A stretch of 64,000 nt of DNA from Candidatus Saccharibacteria bacterium UBA5145 (GCA_002413865.1 DHXX01000012.1:31492-95491); one strand, 5' to 3'. Shown: positions 16,998 through 27,067, numbered from the stretch's first letter. Notes: generated from the letters alone by a model not told the origin. A program made the numbers and translations.

Positions 16998-17159
16998 GAC
17001 TGGGTCCCAGCTGGAGCCTGTGCTGAACTTGTTTCAGTGCTGGGATGACACCGTACTTTGTCATCCCAAACTTGATTGGGGATCCAGTCAGTATAAGGAT
17101 TCTATTTTGACTGGGTCCCAGCGTTCGCTGGGATGACAAGAGGTAGTACTGGGATGACA
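16998..17159. repeat. cluster of family-2 palindromes
   Basis: GACTGGGTCCCAGCTGGAGC, GTCATCCCAAACTTGATTGG and GACTGGGTCCCAGCGTTCGC with GATGAC endings lie in a row, at least three palindromic units. They fill the space between the nuclease and the glycosyltransferase at 17168. Confidence 0.8.
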
Positions 17160-17167
17160 ATGTGCAG

Positions 17168-18220
17168 TTAGGGTTTGCCAGTAAGTTTCCACCAGCGGGC
17201 GCGCAGCGATCGGAGAGCTTTGGCGTTGGGCGGTAGGTCGTGGGTTAGGATGCTCCAGATGTAAGCATCAGACACGGTGCGCGTTTTTTGGATGCGGCGG
17301 CGGGTACCGATGTTCTTGATCAGTAGCAGGGTGCCACGGGTGTCGCCTTGCAGGGCGATCCAGCCTTGGCCACGGCTGATGGCGCGCAGAAAGAACAGGG
17401 TCTGGGCGATCGTGAAGCGCCAGCCGACCCGCCACAAATATTTCCGCGGCATATTCTTAAACAGCACCAACTGCTGGTTCTTCATCGTCTGGTAGGTGGT
17501 AAAGCCCTTTAACTTGCGGCTGGTGGCACCGATCTGGTGGTAGGCTACCGCGGCGGGTACGTAGCGCACCTGCCAGCCGGCCAGCTGAGACCGGAAGCTG
17601 AGGTCGACATCTTCGTAGTAGGCAAAGAAATCCTCGTCAAACAGCCCGATTTTCTTCAGCATGCTCACCCGGTACAGGCTGGCGCCGCCACTGGCCCCAA
17701 AAATGTCGGTTTGGTGCTCATGCTGCTTGGCGTCGGCCTCGCCGCGCCCACGCGGATAGGGCAGGCCCCAGACGGTATACTGGTCGCCGGTGCTGTCGAC
17801 GTGTTTGTTATCGATGCTCATGAAGGCGCAGGTGGCGATCCCGACGCTGTCGTCGTCCATAGAGCCGACCAGACCAGCCAGCCAGTCTTTGTCGGCCACG
17901 GCGTCGTTATTGAACAGCGCCACATAGTCGCAGCCTTGCTCGATGGCGTAGCGGATACCGACGTTGACGCCCCCGGCAAAGCCGAGATTCTTGGGCTGGG
18001 CCAAGACGGTGACACCAGGGTAGTGCTCGGCCAAAAACTCCACCGAACCATCGGTCGAGCCGTTCTCTACCACAACGGTCAGATGCTTCTGGGTCTGGGC
18101 CATCAGCGAGTCCAAACAGGCTTTCAAGACGGCTTTCCCGTCCCAGTTCGGAACGACAACAGCTATCTGAGAGCCTGTTTGTACTTTTTTTTCGGCCTTG
18201 ATACGTTCGACTTCAGTCAT
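17168..18220 (-). CDS. glycosyltransferase family 2, rhamnosyltransferase-like
   Basis: A 350-residue inverting GT-A enzyme. IAVVVPNWDGKAVLKACLDS, VVVENGSTDGSVEFL, the metal-binding ALFNNDAVADKDWL and GLFDEDFFAYYEDVDLSFR are the normal GT2 sequence blocks and resemble WbbL/RfbF-type rhamnosyltransferases. A hydrophobic stretch near residues 275-292 (FTIAQTLFFLRAI) may anchor it to the membrane. GAGGAAG lies just before ATG 18220. It is divergent from the ABC exporter genes, with only 26 bp between start codons and a shared palindromic -10 box. Confidence 0.9.
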   Translation of the reverse strand: MTEVERIKAEKKVQTGSQIAVVVPNWDGKAVLKACLDSLMAQTQKHLTVVVENGSTDGSVEFLAEHYPGVTVLAQPKNLGFAGGVNVGIRYAIEQGCDYVALFNNDAVADKDWLAGLVGSMDDDSVGIATCAFMSIDNKHVDSTGDQYTVWGLPYPRGRGEADAKQHEHQTDIFGASGGASLYRVSMLKKIGLFDEDFFAYYEDVDLSFRSQLAGWQVRYVPAAVAYHQIGATSRKLKGFTTYQTMKNQQLVLFKNMPRKYLWRVGWRFTIAQTLFFLRAISRGQGWIALQGDTRGTLLLIKNIGTRRRIQKTRTVSDAYIWSILTHDLPPNAKALRSLRARWWKLTGKP

Positions 18221-18229
18221 TTCTTCCTC

Positions 18230-18236
18230 TATAATA
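18230..18236. promoter_or_regulatory. palindromic -10 box between divergent genes
   Basis: TATAAT reads on the plus strand at 18230-18235 and TATTAT on the minus strand at 18236-18231, in the 26-bp gap. The -10 boxes lie 11 nt and 10 nt from the two start codons, so one element could drive both genes with very short leaders. -35 elements are weak. Confidence 0.5.
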
Positions 18237-18246
18237 CCGCAAGACG

Positions 18247-19047
18247 ATGAGACAATACGTATCTAAACAAAACCGAGCCTTATTGAGCGAGCTCGTCCGT
18301 ACCGACTTCAAGCTCCGCTACCAGGGCTCCGCCCTCGGCTACGCCTGGTCCCTCCTCCGCCCACTGCTGTTGTTCGTGATCCTTTACGTTGTCTTCGTGA
18401 AGTTTTTGAAACTCGGCAACGGCATACCACACTATCCTGTCTATTTATTGTTCGGTATCGTACTGTGGAACTTCTTTAACGAGATGACGGTTATGAGCCT
18501 GGGATCGATAGTCGGCCGGGGTGACCTGATTCGTAAAATCCGTATACCGCGCTGGATAATCGTTTTCAGCAGCAGCCTATCGGCGCTCATCAACCTAGGC
18601 CTTAACTTGGTAGTTATTCTCGTCTTTATGTTAGTCAATCACGTTGATCTGTACCGCACAGCGCTGTGGCTGCCGTTAATACTTATCGAAATTTATTTAT
18701 TCGCCCTTGGGCTTTCGTTGTTCCTGTCGGCCGCATTCGTAAAGTTCCGCGACATCGGCTATATCTGGGAAGTTATTATGCAGGCAGGTTTTTACCTGAC
18801 GCCAATCCTCTACCCGTTATCCAGAATAACTAACGTAACACTGCAAAAGCTCCTCCTGTTAAACCCAATGGCCCAGGCCATCCAGGACGCACGCTACAGT
18901 ACTATTACCCATGAAACCGGTACAATTTGGCAGGTTTTTGACGGTGGGTGGTATTATCTGATTCCGTTTATCATCGTCGCGGCCACGCTAGTTGGCGGTC
19001 TGCTGTACTTTAAGAGTCAGGCCGACAGCTTCGCGGAGAATATATAG
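18247..19047 (+). CDS. wzm: polysaccharide ABC exporter, permease (Wzm-like)
   Basis: A 266-residue ABC-2 type membrane subunit that exports a finished glycan across the cytoplasmic membrane. An N-terminal amphipathic part with LVRTDFKLRYQGSALGYAWSLLRPLL is the hallmark of the Wzm/TagG/RfbA family, followed by about six TM helices (near 33-55, 60-85, 108-135, 145-170, 175-195, 230-250). The stop at 19047 directly abuts the ATPase start at 19048, so the two are translationally coupled. Upstream elements predict a leader of only a few bases. Confidence 0.92.
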   Translation: MRQYVSKQNRALLSELVRTDFKLRYQGSALGYAWSLLRPLLLFVILYVVFVKFLKLGNGIPHYPVYLLFGIVLWNFFNEMTVMSLGSIVGRGDLIRKIRIPRWIIVFSSSLSALINLGLNLVVILVFMLVNHVDLYRTALWLPLILIEIYLFALGLSLFLSAAFVKFRDIGYIWEVIMQAGFYLTPILYPLSRITNVTLQKLLLLNPMAQAIQDARYSTITHETGTIWQVFDGGWYYLIPFIIVAATLVGGLLYFKSQADSFAENI

Positions 19048-20229
19048 ATGGATAATGAAACTGCAATCAAGGTAGACCATGTCAGTAAGACCTTTAAGCT
19101 TCCTCACGAAAAGAACAACTCCATCAAGGGTGTAGTTGTAAATTTTTATAAACGCAAAAAAACATTTGAGACCCAGCAAGTCCTCAAAGACGTTTCGTTT
19201 GAAATAAACAAAGGTGAGTTCTTCGGTATTGTCGGTCGCAACGGCAGCGGTAAGAGTACTTTACTCAAAATGATAGCCGGCATATATGCTCCCAGTGAGG
19301 GAAATATTCATGTGAATGGCAAAATTACGCCTTTTATCGAGCTCGGCGTGGGCTTCAGTCCCGAATTAACCGGTCGCGAAAATGTTTTTCTTAATGGCGC
19401 TCTCTTGGGGTTCAACCGCAAAGAGATGGCAGCTATGTACGAAGATATTGTCGCATTTGCAGAAATTGAAAAATTTATGGATCAAAAGCTCAAGAACTAT
19501 TCATCGGGCATGCAAGTACGACTTGCATTCTCGATTGCTATTAGGGCGCGTAGCTCAATATTGCTGCTGGATGAAGTGCTCGCAGTGGGAGATGAAGCAT
19601 TCCAAAGAAAATGTTTTAACTATTTTGAAACACTTAAACGGAATAAAAAAACTGTAATAATTGTTACCCATGACATGTCCGCCGTAGAGCGTTTCTGTAG
19701 CCGGGCAATGTTCATTGAAGACGGTGAGATTAAACTTATAGGTAAGCCAAACACCGTTGCGGCTGCTTACAGCCGAAGCAATGACGAGAACTATAAAATC
19801 GCAAAAGTAGAGAAAATTGTCGAAGAAGTTCCGCAAGAAACATACGGCCTGACCATAACAACTAAAAACGACAGAGGCATCAGTACTAACAAGTTTACCT
19901 CTAATGATTTAATGACAGTTTCTCTAGCTTGGGATAACCCAGAGGTTAACAACGCAAGCGTAACTATTATCAGACAAAGTGGAGAATGTATGTTTGGGAC
20001 AGGCACATACCAAGACAAATTTGAGTTCAGTCTTCACGATAAGGTTGATTATGAAGTTGCTCTTAACCTTCAAGAGGGCGAGTATTATCTTCAAGTTGGT
20101 CTGGGGCGCGAGGGGCAAGTAAAACCGGTTGTATTAATAAACAATGGGCCGAGTTTTGTAGTTAATAGAGACAAGTCCGATTCGCGATGGGATGGATTCA
20201 CAAAACTGAAGCATGAGTGGAAACAGTAG
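19048..20229 (+). CDS. wzt: polysaccharide ABC exporter, ATP-binding subunit with C-terminal glycan-binding domain (Wzt-like)
   Basis: A 393-residue ATPase. Residues 1-245 are the nucleotide-binding domain: Walker A GRNGSGKS, signature YSSGMQVRLAFSIA, Walker B ILLLDEVLAVGDEAF and switch His in IIVTHD. Residues about 260-393 form a beta-rich extension (LTITTKNDRGISTNKFTSND...) like the Wzt C-terminal domain that recognises the terminal modification of the O-antigen in E. coli O8/O9a. That role is inferred here. It forms an exporter with the preceding gene and is followed 2 nt later by a bifunctional glycosyltransferase. Confidence 0.93.
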   Translation: MDNETAIKVDHVSKTFKLPHEKNNSIKGVVVNFYKRKKTFETQQVLKDVSFEINKGEFFGIVGRNGSGKSTLLKMIAGIYAPSEGNIHVNGKITPFIELGVGFSPELTGRENVFLNGALLGFNRKEMAAMYEDIVAFAEIEKFMDQKLKNYSSGMQVRLAFSIAIRARSSILLLDEVLAVGDEAFQRKCFNYFETLKRNKKTVIIVTHDMSAVERFCSRAMFIEDGEIKLIGKPNTVAAAYSRSNDENYKIAKVEKIVEEVPQETYGLTITTKNDRGISTNKFTSNDLMTVSLAWDNPEVNNASVTIIRQSGECMFGTGTYQDKFEFSLHDKVDYEVALNLQEGEYYLQVGLGREGQVKPVVLINNGPSFVVNRDKSDSRWDGFTKLKHEWKQ

Positions 20230-20231
20230 AA

Positions 20232-22559
20232 ATGTCCCAAAAGACATTAGCGTCTCCCATCTCAAACAAAGGTACTCTGGATGTTAGTGTAAATATTACC
20301 GCACATAAAGAAGGCTATTATATTCACAAGACAATAAAGGCAGCGGTGGAGTGTTGTGAGTACGCCAGAGTTCATGGATCTATCAGCTCGACGATACAAA
20401 TTCATTTAGATAACCCTGATTCTTTAACCGAGCGAATCGTCGAACGCGCGATCACAAAATACCCCAACATAATAAAATATAAAAATAATTTTGGTGATCC
20501 ATCCGTATCAAGAAATTTCCTGATTTCCAAATCGAAAAGTTCTTACATTCTATTTTGGGACGGAGACGATTTGTTTACGGAGAATTATATCTATGAGTCA
20601 TATCGAGTGGCCAGATCTTATAAACATCCGTGCGTAGTATCCGCTAAGAACATTATAAAATTTAATAATAATGTCGATCCGGTTGTCTATATGGCAGAAT
20701 CAACACTCGATAAACCCGAAATTAAGTCTGCATTTTTCGAGACTAACCTATACATATCACAAAACTTTGTGAGCACAGAGGTGTACAAGACCTGTAAATA
20801 TGAATCTAATAACGACAACTACGGTTTTGAAGACTGGCACTGGAACACAAAGGTAATAAACGCGGGTTATGAATTCCTTGTTGCGCCGAATACATCATTT
20901 TTTTACAGGCAGAAGCCCGACGACAAATCACTTCTTAAAAAGCACACAACATCTAATACCGTTCTTCGCCAATCAAGCTTATTTAAACCCGTCAAATTTC
21001 AGACGTTAACCCATAAAGAATATTACCGTGCCTCACCGCCAAAAATTGAAATTGCATACCAAAGCCCTATAAAAACTAAGGGCAGAGAAGTTCTGAATCG
21101 GATATCCCCAAACAACGGTGCCTTTTATCGTGGTGCAAAATTGACTTATCGTACTATTCAAACCTCTGTAGCTCCGGCACTTCATCATCTAAGAAGTAAA
21201 ACTAGTACATCACGCGAAGATTATTCTGCTATACAAAAGCCCCAAACGGAAACTCATAATAACAATAGTGGGGTGAAAAAATTTTTTGTAATAGAAGAAG
21301 AAGTAAAGTTTTGGAATAAGCTTAATAAGATCGAACCATTATTGTATTTCAGTAAATCTGTAATAGCAGGACTCCATGAATACAAATACACTTTTGAGCA
21401 CAGTTTAGCTAGTGCGTATTATCTATTTTGTAAAACTTACGCAAAAAAGAAATTTACCGACATAATTTTTGTTCCATGGATAAACAAAGGTGGTGCAGAC
21501 TTGGCAATTTTAGATTTGGCAAGGGTTCTAACGTCAAATGGAAGATTTGTGCTGCTAATCACGACTAGTGGCGTAGAGTCGCAATGGTATCAGGAAGCTG
21601 CAAGTATCAAGGGGCTAACAATCATACAGAGTCATGACAAAATATTTAATGACTTAGACCATCTTAATATTAAACTTTTGTTTTTGCGTATTATTCAAAA
21701 TTGGGGCATCAAAAGCGTTACGGTAATGAATTCTTCTATTGGTTTTGAGCTTCTCAATAGATACGGTAGGGCTATTAAAGATGCTGGGTGTAGAACCATA
21801 GTCCATAATTTTGCCTTTCCTGAAGACAACGGCCTAATGATCGAAGCGTTTCCTTCGTTTTCAGCTAGCCTAGAATTTATCGACTTTGTTATTGTAGATT
21901 CTTTGCAGCACAAACAATTAATCGAAGAAATATACGGGCTCCCAGATGAAATCATTACAAAGATACCTCTACCTATGACCGAAGGTCTGATTCAAAAAAA
22001 TAGCAACCCCACAAAGAAAATATTATTCGCTAACCGTTTGGCGCGCGAAAAGCAACCCCAGGTAGCACTTGAGGTTGCCCGGAAACTTGCAAATGCCGGT
22101 ATTCACATGGATATCTACGGTACTAAAGACGAGCAATTCTGTAATGAGATTAAGTTTGATGAAGTAGTCGCAGATATCCAAAATGTCAGTTATAAAAAAT
22201 CTTTCAATGGCTCAAAAGTATTGAATTTCGATGATTATGACATCTGTTTTATGCCCTCGCTGTACGAAGGCATACCACGGATTGCTCTGGACTCCATAAA
22301 GGCTAATCTTTTTGTAGTCTGTACTTCTGTAGGGGGGTTGCCGGAAATAGTAATGGACGGAGAAAACGGAATATTATTACCGTCCAATGCAACCGCAGAC
22401 GATTTTGCTGATGCAATAATGAAATATTACAAAACCCCATCGCTTCAAGATATTAAAAAAAGAAAAAGCTTTAATAGTAAGATTGTTGGGTTGCATTCTT
22501 ACGAATATCATAAAACGCTTCTAGAGGGTATATACCTGGATAAGAACGAGGGCCGATAA
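20232..22559 (+). CDS. two-domain glycosyltransferase (GT2-like N-terminus + GT4 C-terminus)
   Basis: About 775 residues. The N-terminal third has a GT-A-like domain: VSVNITAHKEGYYIHKTIKA and a metal-binding LFWDGDDLFTENY. The C-terminal 350 residues form a GT-B/GT4 domain: FVPWINKGGADLAILDLA, LFANRLAREKQPQVALEVA and CFMPSLYEGIPRIALDSIKA with VGGLPEIVMDGENG. Start ATG 20232 lies 2 nt after the wzt stop; an in-frame GTG at 20217 overlaps wzt and is the alternative. Base use is noticeably AT-richer than in most of the window, as in the next gene, suggesting recent acquisition. It probably adds two sugars to the exported glycan. Confidence 0.85.
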   Translation: MSQKTLASPISNKGTLDVSVNITAHKEGYYIHKTIKAAVECCEYARVHGSISSTIQIHLDNPDSLTERIVERAITKYPNIIKYKNNFGDPSVSRNFLISKSKSSYILFWDGDDLFTENYIYESYRVARSYKHPCVVSAKNIIKFNNNVDPVVYMAESTLDKPEIKSAFFETNLYISQNFVSTEVYKTCKYESNNDNYGFEDWHWNTKVINAGYEFLVAPNTSFFYRQKPDDKSLLKKHTTSNTVLRQSSLFKPVKFQTLTHKEYYRASPPKIEIAYQSPIKTKGREVLNRISPNNGAFYRGAKLTYRTIQTSVAPALHHLRSKTSTSREDYSAIQKPQTETHNNNSGVKKFFVIEEEVKFWNKLNKIEPLLYFSKSVIAGLHEYKYTFEHSLASAYYLFCKTYAKKKFTDIIFVPWINKGGADLAILDLARVLTSNGRFVLLITTSGVESQWYQEAASIKGLTIIQSHDKIFNDLDHLNIKLLFLRIIQNWGIKSVTVMNSSIGFELLNRYGRAIKDAGCRTIVHNFAFPEDNGLMIEAFPSFSASLEFIDFVIVDSLQHKQLIEEIYGLPDEIITKIPLPMTEGLIQKNSNPTKKILFANRLAREKQPQVALEVARKLANAGIHMDIYGTKDEQFCNEIKFDEVVADIQNVSYKKSFNGSKVLNFDDYDICFMPSLYEGIPRIALDSIKANLFVVCTSVGGLPEIVMDGENGILLPSNATADDFADAIMKYYKTPSLQDIKKRKSFNSKIVGLHSYEYHKTLLEGIYLDKNEGR

Positions 22560-22560
22560 A

Positions 22561-23529
22561 ATGGCTAAATGTATAGTTTTTGGAGCAACGGGCTTTATAG
22601 GCAGCCACTTAGTTAAGAAGCTGCTTGCGGATGGGCATGAGGTTACTACCTTTGGCCGCAGAAAATATGATCCTGAAGCTCCAGATAATACAAAGTTAAC
22701 ACAAATTATCGGGGACTTTCTAAACGGATCTGATATAGACAACGCAGTTGCCGGGAATGAATATGTTTTTCATTTCGTGACGCTTACGAATCCGGTTAGT
22801 TCCGACTCGGATCCGTTTATTGATATTGAAACGAACGTAAAAATGACGATTGTACTTCTAGAGGCTTGTGTGAAGCACGGCGTTAAGCGAGTAATTTACC
22901 CCTCAAGCGGGGGCTCTGTATATGGAGACGCAAAAAGAAGCCGGCATAAGGAAACCGACCCCACTAATCCGATGTCACCTTATGCAATTGGTAAAAATAC
23001 CGTCGAGAATTACTTGCGCTATTACCACCTTAAGTACAACTTGGACTACCTATGCCTCAGGGTTTCAAATGTCTATGGTGAAGGACAAGAGCTTGGCGGC
23101 AGCAACCACGGAATCGTTGCCGTATTCCTCAATTTAATTTCAAACAGCGCTAAACTTAGTATATTTGGTGACGGTTCTATGGGCAGGGATTACATATATG
23201 TTGAGGACTTCGTAACTCTAGTTGCCCGAATATTCGATATTAAAAAGTTGAACTACACTACATACAATATCGGTTCGGGCGAAGGCAGGAGTATATTGGA
23301 TGTTGTTTCGACAATTGAAAACACTGTCGGCATAAAAGCAAAGCTAGAATTCTTGCCAGCCCCCAAATCATTTGTACAAGCTGTCGTCCTTGACTGTAGT
23401 CGCGCACAGAATGAATTTGGAGAGTTTATGTCTGTGCCATTCGAAGATGGCGTGCGCGCAACATGGGACTATATGTCGAACAAAAAACATCCCGACAATG
23501 GCGACCCACTTTTAAGGGACGAAAATTGA
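22561..23529 (+). CDS. NAD-dependent sugar epimerase/dehydratase (GalE/WcaG-like SDR)
   Basis: A 322-residue extended short-chain dehydrogenase acting on a nucleotide sugar. The Rossmann motif GATGFIG is at residues 8-14; the catalytic region has YPSSGGSVYGD and the Y-x3-K pair in SPYAIGKNTVEN; later NVYGEGQELGG and DYIYVEDFV fit UDP-glucose 4-epimerase-like enzymes. It begins 1 nt after the previous stop, so it belongs to the export operon. The substrate cannot be read; another, more classical galE is present at 47824. AT-rich like its upstream neighbour. Confidence 0.88.
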   Translation: MAKCIVFGATGFIGSHLVKKLLADGHEVTTFGRRKYDPEAPDNTKLTQIIGDFLNGSDIDNAVAGNEYVFHFVTLTNPVSSDSDPFIDIETNVKMTIVLLEACVKHGVKRVIYPSSGGSVYGDAKRSRHKETDPTNPMSPYAIGKNTVENYLRYYHLKYNLDYLCLRVSNVYGEGQELGGSNHGIVAVFLNLISNSAKLSIFGDGSMGRDYIYVEDFVTLVARIFDIKKLNYTTYNIGSGEGRSILDVVSTIENTVGIKAKLEFLPAPKSFVQAVVLDCSRAQNEFGEFMSVPFEDGVRATWDYMSNKKHPDNGDPLLRDEN

Positions 23530-23557
23530 TAGACAAAGTAATGAATCGGAGCAAATA

Positions 23558-25396
23558 TTGAAGAAAATTGCAAAGAGTGCTGCACGACTTACAGTGTTGA
23601 ATATTAGAAAAGCGATTGCAAAAAACCCTCGTTTAAAAAACTCCATTAAACGCGTAATAATTGCACAATTAGCGTCATCGAAAAACAAAAATACCCACAT
23701 TGACTGGCTTAGTAAAAATTTGCCGGACTTCATCGACCTTATCGGCTTAAAAGCCTCGAGTGACGAATTGAGATTCAGACCACTAATCTCCATTATTGTC
23801 CCGACTTACGACACTGACATCGATTTTCTGCACGAATGCATCGATTCTGTCCGGGCACAGGTTTATGAGAATTGGGAGCTTTGCATCGTCGATGACGCAT
23901 CGCCAAGCAGTGAAGTCCGCAAAGAAATTCAAGCGTACGCTGAAGCCGACGAGCGCATCAAGTACAAATTTCTTAAGACCAATCGCCACATTGCCGGCGC
24001 GACCAATGCCGCCATTGAGCTCGCGACAGGAGATTTCATAAGCCTGCTTGATCATGACGATATTCTGTGGCCCAATGCTTTGTACGAAGTCGTTAAGGCG
24101 TTGAACAAAGACAAAACACTCGATCTCATATATACCGACGAAGACAAGATAACCGAGGATCGCCACGAACACATCGGGGCATTCTTTAAGCCTGATTGGA
24201 ACCCGGATTTCCTAAAAAGCGTCAACTATATCACGCACTTTGCGACCCTAAGTAAAGGGGTACTTACAAAAGTTGGCGGGTTGCGCGAGGACTACAACGG
24301 CGCCCAGGACTGGGATTTGTTTTTGCGGGTGACCGACGCCACTTCAAAAGTTCACCACATACCGAAAGTCGTTTACAGCTGGCGAGTCCACGATGGGTCG
24401 ACGGCCAAAGACACCAACGCTAAGCCGTACGTCGTCGAGGCGCAACGTCGTGCGCTCACTGATGACTTGGGGAGAAAGGGAATTACCGACGCCAAGGTCG
24501 AGCGGGATAAAAAACATACCGGCTACTGGAATGTGACCTACCCCGTGAAGGGCGCACCACTCATCTCGATCGTCATCCCCAGCAAGAACCAATACAAAGT
24601 AGTTAAACGCTGCATTGACTCAATCTATGCAAAGACAACTTATGCTAATTTTGAAATAGCTCTTGTTGATACGGGCAGTACCGATAAGAAGGTTTTGAAG
24701 TGGTATCAGAAGCTGCAAAATCAGCACAGTAACTTTACGCTCGTGAATTGGCCCGAGCAGCCCTTTAGCTATTCGCGAAGTTGCAATAAGGGAGCCGAGA
24801 TTGCAAAGGGTGAGTTGCTAGTAATGCTCAACAATGACACCGAAGTTTTAACTCCAAATTGGCTCGAGCTGATGGCGGGTGACGCCCAGCGCAAAGAGAT
24901 TGGAGCCGTTGGCTGTCTGTTATTCTTCCCCGATAAGATTCACATCCAACATGCCGGCGTCGGGGTTGGTTTGGGCGGTGTGGCGGCGAATTCTTTCTCG
25001 ATGATGACCCTATCGCAGCCCATGACCCAAACCCAGCACCTGATGCTGAACACCAAGCACAACATGACGGTAGTAACGGCCGCCTGTCTAATGATTCGCA
25101 AGGAACTATTCACTACAATCGGTGGCTTTGACGACGCTCTGCGGGTCACCTACAATGACGTCGACCTCTGCTTAAGGATTTACGACGCTGGATATCAAAA
25201 CCTCTATACGCCGCACGTGCGTTTGCTGCACCATGAATCAATCAGTGTTGGCTTGCCGGGTGAGATCAAGAAGCGCGACACGACAGAATTCCGGGCCGCC
25301 AAAAACCTATTCATTAAACGCTGGGCCAAATACGTTGAGCATGACCCTAATCTCAATCCCAATCTGAATAAAGATAACGCTTTTTACGACGTATAG
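23558..25396 (+). CDS. tandem GT2 glycosyltransferase
   Basis: A 612-residue protein with two GT-A domains. The first (about residues 78-300) has PLISIIVPTYDTD, CIVDDASPSS and the metal motif LLDHDDILWP; the second (about 325-590) has PLISIVIPSKNQ, LVDTGSTDKK, VMLNNDTEVLTPNWL and YNDVDLCLRI. Such tandem GT2 proteins often build rhamnose-rich backbones. The start is TTG 23558: GGAG (23548-23551) lies 6 nt upstream, while the nearby ATG 23541 is out of frame and stops at once. The first 70 residues are basic and may bind the membrane. Confidence 0.88.
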   Translation: MKKIAKSAARLTVLNIRKAIAKNPRLKNSIKRVIIAQLASSKNKNTHIDWLSKNLPDFIDLIGLKASSDELRFRPLISIIVPTYDTDIDFLHECIDSVRAQVYENWELCIVDDASPSSEVRKEIQAYAEADERIKYKFLKTNRHIAGATNAAIELATGDFISLLDHDDILWPNALYEVVKALNKDKTLDLIYTDEDKITEDRHEHIGAFFKPDWNPDFLKSVNYITHFATLSKGVLTKVGGLREDYNGAQDWDLFLRVTDATSKVHHIPKVVYSWRVHDGSTAKDTNAKPYVVEAQRRALTDDLGRKGITDAKVERDKKHTGYWNVTYPVKGAPLISIVIPSKNQYKVVKRCIDSIYAKTTYANFEIALVDTGSTDKKVLKWYQKLQNQHSNFTLVNWPEQPFSYSRSCNKGAEIAKGELLVMLNNDTEVLTPNWLELMAGDAQRKEIGAVGCLLFFPDKIHIQHAGVGVGLGGVAANSFSMMTLSQPMTQTQHLMLNTKHNMTVVTAACLMIRKELFTTIGGFDDALRVTYNDVDLCLRIYDAGYQNLYTPHVRLLHHESISVGLPGEIKKRDTTEFRAAKNLFIKRWAKYVEHDPNLNPNLNKDNAFYDV

Positions 25397-25455
25397 ACGC
25401 CAAAATCGGTCACGATTGTTTAACTACTCGTATTTGGGATTGCTAAGAGAATAGG

Positions 25456-27054
25456 TTAGGAGGATTTCTCTTCGTGGTATTCTTTTTCAACGTTTACGTC
25501 CCATATGTTGTCCTTGTCTTTGCGCCCTGCAATGATATTCTGGACCGAAGTCATTGCGGTTAGCATTGAATGGTCCTGGTTGTTGTAACGATGCATACCG
25601 TTACGACCAACTAGGAATAGATTCTCGAAAGAATCAGTAAATTTACGGACTTCGCTAAAGCGGCTGTAGGTACCAAAGTATGCTGGGTATGTCTTCTTGA
25701 TTCGGATAACCGTGCTATCGATGACGTCTTTTTCGTCTATAACACCGATACTTGCCAGCTCTTTGATGCCAAACGCAGACATATCCTTGTCTTTCTTAGT
25801 CCAGAACTCATCCCCTTCGTTCACGAAGTATTCCATACCAACCCAAACGTTGTCGCTATTTTTGACGAGATAGGGGCTCCAGTTATTGAAGATTTGTAAA
25901 CGTCCAACCTTAACATTAGGTTCCTGAATATAAATCCAGTTGTCAGGTACGACGTTATTCTTAGTTTTTCGTTCAGTCTCGTTTTTTATTTTAAGTTTTT
26001 TCATAAGTAAACCGACAGTTATAAAATCTCGATATGGTAGGCCGGCGGCCACTTCTTTTACGTTTTTTGGAACTTTAATGCCTTCAAACGAGGCGATAAG
26101 TTCGTTAACTGGCATGGTTGAAAAGAAATAATCACCCGAAATCTTTTTAGTTTTTCCGGTCTCAGTGTCTAAAACATCAACGGCTAAGATCTTACCTTTT
26201 TCAGCATGAATCTTGGTAATAGCACGGTTTTTCGTAACTATACCGCCTTTTTTCTGGATGATCTTTGTAACTGTTTTCCACATGTGACCAGGTCCAAGCT
26301 TAGGGTAGAGAAAGTACTCAATCAGACTTGTCTCGGTATCTTTTTGTGAGATATCACCCTTACGCTTGGGGGTGACTGCTTTCTTCAGAGCGTGAGTGAC
26401 TGCTTTAGTGACTGATAAACCTTTTACTCGTTGTGCTCCCCAGTCGGCCGCGATTTCAGAGCAGGGAACACCCCAGACTTTCTCGGTGTAGTCGCGAAAG
26501 AAGGTGTTATAAAGCTCTCGGCCAAAACGGTTTACATAAAAGTCTTCCAAAGATTTCTCTGGAATTGGCTTGATTCGTGCTTTGACGTAGCTGACTCCCA
26601 TTTTTGCAATTCTGCCGACACCTAGGTTTTTGATGGTCGATGCTTCCAGGGTGATTGGATAATTAAAGAATTGCCCGCCATAGAATATACGGCTCAGGCG
26701 GCTCCTGACTAGCATTACATCGTTAGTTTTTGTTGGGTCTGCACCATCGCCGCCGGCTATTTCTCTAGACTTGCCCTGATAATTGAGCGTGAATGATTTC
26801 GAAGCGTCTGTCTTCTCGATTGGCAATATATTGTGCCACCACTGCATAACTGTATCTGATTTGCTGAAGAAGCGGTGCCCACCAATATCTATACGATTGC
26901 CTTTATAATTAACGGTTTTCGATATGCCGCCGATTGCCGGTGAAGCCTCAAATACAAGGGGCATGATGTTGGACTTATGTAGCAACTCATAAGCGGCCGT
27001 AAGGCCTGCGGGACCAGCACCAATGATGATAGCTGTCTTTTGTTTAGATTTCAT
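25456..27054 (-). CDS. FAD-dependent oxidoreductase, UDP-galactopyranose mutase/amine oxidase-like
   Basis: A 532-residue flavoprotein. The FAD-binding motif [16 protein letters not shown] is at residues 9-24, followed by [15 protein letters not shown] and [13 protein letters not shown], typical of the protoporphyrinogen-oxidase/UDP-galactopyranose mutase superfamily found in polysaccharide loci. The C-terminal FAD contact is [22 protein letters not shown] 27054 is chosen because AGGAG lies 6 nt upstream; a longer frame upstream runs into the GtrA gene. It may supply galactofuranose, but the substrate is inferred only from context. Confidence 0.8.
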   Translation of the reverse strand: MKSKQKTAIIIGAGPAGLTAAYELLHKSNIMPLVFEASPAIGGISKTVNYKGNRIDIGGHRFFSKSDTVMQWWHNILPIEKTDASKSFTLNYQGKSREIAGGDGADPTKTNDVMLVRSRLSRIFYGGQFFNYPITLEASTIKNLGVGRIAKMGVSYVKARIKPIPEKSLEDFYVNRFGRELYNTFFRDYTEKVWGVPCSEIAADWGAQRVKGLSVTKAVTHALKKAVTPKRKGDISQKDTETSLIEYFLYPKLGPGHMWKTVTKIIQKKGGIVTKNRAITKIHAEKGKILAVDVLDTETGKTKKISGDYFFSTMPVNELIASFEGIKVPKNVKEVAAGLPYRDFITVGLLMKKLKIKNETERKTKNNVVPDNWIYIQEPNVKVGRLQIFNNWSPYLVKNSDNVWVGMEYFVNEGDEFWTKKDKDMSAFGIKELASIGVIDEKDVIDSTVIRIKKTYPAYFGTYSRFSEVRKFTDSFENLFLVGRNGMHRYNNQDHSMLTAMTSVQNIIAGRKDKDNIWDVNVEKEYHEEKSS

Positions 27055-27067
27055 TTGGAACTCCTGG

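Noticed and set aside
17537..18250. 237-codon plus-strand frame opposite the GT2 gene
   Set aside because: Val/Gly/Asp-rich mirror of a codon-biased gene; no motif; the GT2 reading has all family blocks.
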